64,000 nucleotides of DNA, taken from assembly GCA_911728435.2 (NCBI GenBank), contig OU452199.1, positions 24,810,860-24,874,859 of the forward strand. Reading direction: 5' to 3'. Under the pieces are notes generated by a model that made no database searches, was not told the origin of the DNA, and saw only the letters and a list, made by a program, of their open reading frames with translations. Position numbers and translations under genes: made by a program. Below are positions 62,169 through 64,000 of the stretch, piece after piece. Position 1 is the first letter of the stretch. Each line of letters opens with the position of its first letter. This DNA is from Apoderus coryli (lineage: Eukaryota; Arthropoda; Insecta; Coleoptera; Attelabidae).

Positions 62169-64000
62169 CACCATAAGGGTATATTTTGCTTTAGAATCGG
62201 AAAACAAGGTTTCAAGATTCATGAGCATTGCCAACAGCCAAGAAAGATCTCACAATGTTGAGAGATTGCAGTATCGCAGCTTTCTGCATCTCCTCAATTA
62301 CGGTAATAGGGATTTGAATCATTTTTAGGTTCTTTTCCAAATTTTTCGGTATTACTCCTATCGACGATAGTATTATAGGTATTATGTACACTTCCCTCAT
62401 ATTCCAGATGCGCTTTATTTCATGTTGAAGCGCTTGATATTTGTTTAATTTTTCCGTATGTTTTTGTTGCAGATTGTGTGTTCCTGGTATAGAAACATCA
62501 ATTAGATATGTTGTGTGTTTTTTCTTGTCTATTAATGTAATATCAGGACGGTTGTGTTCTATTGTATGATCGGTGTAAATTGTTTTGTCCCAATATATTT
62601 TAAATTGATCGTTTTCCTCAACTTCGTTTGGCACATATTTGTAGTAGGGGACAATTTCGGTTTTCATTTTTCTGTCTATCAGTATTTTCTGATGGATTAT
62701 ATGTGCTACTTGATTGTGTCGAGTCAAGTACTTCGTATTTGCTAGTGTGTTACAGGATCCCAAAATATGATCTATAGTTTCGGAAACAGCTCCGCACTTG
62801 CGGCATTTATCAGAACTCAGGTCTTCTCCCAGTATGTATTTGGCGTAATTTCGTGTTTTTATAACTTGGTCCTGCGTGGCCATTAAGAATCCTTCAGTTT
62901 CAGGATGGAGGTAACCTTTTGTAGCCCACATAAAAGAGAGGGATTTGTCAACGTAATTGTTTTGAACGGAGTTGTAAAATCTTCCATGGAGTTGCTTTCC
63001 TGACCACATCCTAATTTTATCCTCGTTGGTAGTAATGTGTGTTTTTGGGTTATATTCTCGGGATTTTAAATTAAGTGTGGTCAAATTTTTATCTGCCTCG
63101 ATCACTGCACGGTACATCGGTTTATCCGAGTTTTTGTAAAAATATTTTCTAATATTATCCAGCTGTTCATAGTACATTGCTTTAACATCTTTTAAACCTC
63201 TACCTCCCAGGCATCTAGGCAATGTGACTCTCTCAGTGCATGCATTTGGGTGATGCATTCTTTTGTGCGTTAGAAGTGTTCTGATTCGTCTATTTAGTGC
63301 ATCAAGATCTGTATCAGACCATCTGATTATGCCAAAGGAATGGGTTAAGGCAGATATTGCATATGTGTTTATAGCCTTAACGATATTTTTTGAGTTTAGT
63401 TTTGTTTTGATAATTAGCTTAACTCGCTTTTCAAATTCAGTAGACAGTTTCGATTTCATCGTTGTATGTTCTATTTTATGGGTCTGATCTATACCCAGGT
63501 ATTTATAGGGTTCTTCAATACCTTGTATGACGACCTCGTTATTAATTTCTATAGGTTGTGACTCTTTAAGTACCCCTTTGACCATTTTGATCGTGCGGCA
63601 CTTCTCCAGTCCAAAAGTCATACCTATGTCCGAACTCATATCATGCACCAGCTTTAGCATGGCTCTCAGCTGTCTGTCATTTGCTGCATATACTTTTAGG
63701 TCATCAACATAGAAAAGGTGACTTACTAAGAGATCCTGTACATTATTTTTTAATTTTACTCCATACTCTGTTTTCTTAAGAGTGTTTGAAATTGGGTTTA
63801 GAGACAGACAAAACCATAGGGCACTGAGCGAATCCCCCTGAAAGATACCTCTGCGCAGAGGTATGCTCCCGCTAAATACTAGTTCGTTATTTATTTTTTG
63901 AGACAGTGTGGTTCGCCAGGCCCTCATAGTTGTCTCAAGAAAAAGTATAAGCGTAGGATGTACTTTATACAGTGTCAATACAAATTTGAGCCAAGAGTGA
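62169..64000 (-). mobile_element. Family A copy A4, continues beyond the window
   Basis: 3' end CACCATAAGG; the element is still in the RT region at the right window edge. Confidence 0.92.
62212..64000 (-). CDS. Family A protein (A4), C-terminal half, cut by the window
   Basis: Open from the edge (LAQIC-less region; first clear motif LYKVHPTLILFLETTMRAW) to the stop at 62212. Contains RRGIFQGDSLSALWF, YVDD (about 63701-63712), the zinc knuckle and the nuclease. Gly-Ile-Glu-Glu in VIQGIEEPYKYLG groups it with A2; A1 and A3 have GLEE. The C terminus (IVRSFLAVGNAHES) matches A3. No break in the visible part. Confidence 0.9.
   Translation of the reverse strand, partial: HSWLKFVLTLYKVHPTLILFLETTMRAWRTTLSQKINNELVFSGSIPLRRGIFQGDSLSALWFCLSLNPISNTLKKTEYGVKLKNNVQDLLVSHLFYVDDLKVYAANDRQLRAMLKLVHDMSSDIGMTFGLEKCRTIKMVKGVLKESQPIEINNEVVIQGIEEPYKYLGIDQTHKIEHTTMKSKLSTEFEKRVKLIIKTKLNSKNIVKAINTYAISALTHSFGIIRWSDTDLDALNRRIRTLLTHKRMHHPNACTERVTLPRCLGGRGLKDVKAMYYEQLDNIRKYFYKNSDKPMYRAVIEADKNLTTLNLKSREYNPKTHITTNEDKIRMWSGKQLHGRFYNSVQNNYVDKSLSFMWATKGYLHPETEGFLMATQDQVIKTRNYAKYILGEDLSSDKCRKCGAVSETIDHILGSCNTLANTKYLTRHNQVAHIIHQKILIDRKMKTEIVPYYKYVPNEVEENDQFKIYWDKTIYTDHTIEHNRPDITLIDKKKHTTYLIDVSIPGTHNLQQKHTEKLNKYQALQHEIKRIWNMREVYIIPIILSSIGVIPKNLEKNLKMIQIPITVIEEMQKAAILQSLNIVRSFLAVGNAHES

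Noticed and set aside
10364..64000. CRISPR array or bacterial operon reading of the regular repeats
   Set aside because: Units are kilobase-sized eukaryotic retrotransposons; no short direct repeats with unique spacers and no prokaryotic gene signals.
1..64000. tRNA or rRNA genes as insertion targets
   Set aside because: No cloverleaf or rRNA-like sequence noticed by eye; R4-type elements in some animals target rDNA, but here the flanks are TAA repeats.

Overview
The window looks like an AT-rich stretch of arthropod, most probably insect, genomic DNA made almost entirely of transposable elements. I see no host gene with confidence. The evidence is a BEL/Pao LTR retrotransposon remnant, Tc1/mariner-type inverted-repeat elements, CR1-like non-LTR fragments and, above all, many single-ORF non-LTR retrotransposons that carry a restriction-enzyme-like endonuclease (the R4/Dong type).

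Left part (1-10,400): a graveyard of old elements. In order: the start of a possible non-LTR ORF1 (1-128, minus); a 580-bp inverted-repeat MITE (447-1026); a C-terminal reverse transcriptase scrap (1035-1274); a CR1-like element (1398 to about 4880, minus) with a PHD-like zinc-finger ORF1 and an ORF2 that has lost its endonuclease; a foldback element with about 410-bp arms and the tail of a transposase (5446-6858); an internally deleted BEL/Pao body (6877-9446, minus); diverged intergenic repeats; and a plus-strand LINE-like 3' end whose (ATT)n tail seeds the array to its right.

Right part (10,364-64,000): a continuous head-to-tail array of 17 R4/Dong-like pieces, all on the minus strand. Each is separated from the next by a short (TTA)n tract, usually followed on the right by poly-T, which is the next element's poly-A tail. 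Five protein families are present, which I call A (A1-A4), B (B1-B8), C, D (a mini-copy and D1-D3) and E. Order from left: A1, mini-D, D1, B1, B2, A2, B3, B4, C, D2, D3, A3, B5, E, B6, B7, B8, A4. Intact reading frames of 1,157-1,175 codons exist for B3, B4, B6, B7, B8, C and D3. The others are 5'-truncated, frameshifted, 3'-broken or cut by the window edge. Each protein has an N-terminal Myb-like DNA-binding region, a reverse transcriptase with Y(V/M)DD, a C-X2-C-X8-H-X4-C zinc knuckle and a C-terminal PD-X14-D nuclease: the parts needed to nick a target and prime reverse transcription on it.

The layout suggests a self-renewing landing pad: the elements insert into TAA repeats, leave TAA repeats on both sides, and so make room for the next insertion in the same orientation. 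Parts of the array (B3-B4 and B6-B7-B8) have instead grown by tandem duplication, because several copies share the identical 5' truncation junction. The opposite (plus) strand of the elements carries an unusual set of strong splice-site-like signals, including a recursive-splice-type motif at the D 3' end, and the 5' untranslated regions contain hairpins with compensatory base changes. These are the observations most worth following up.
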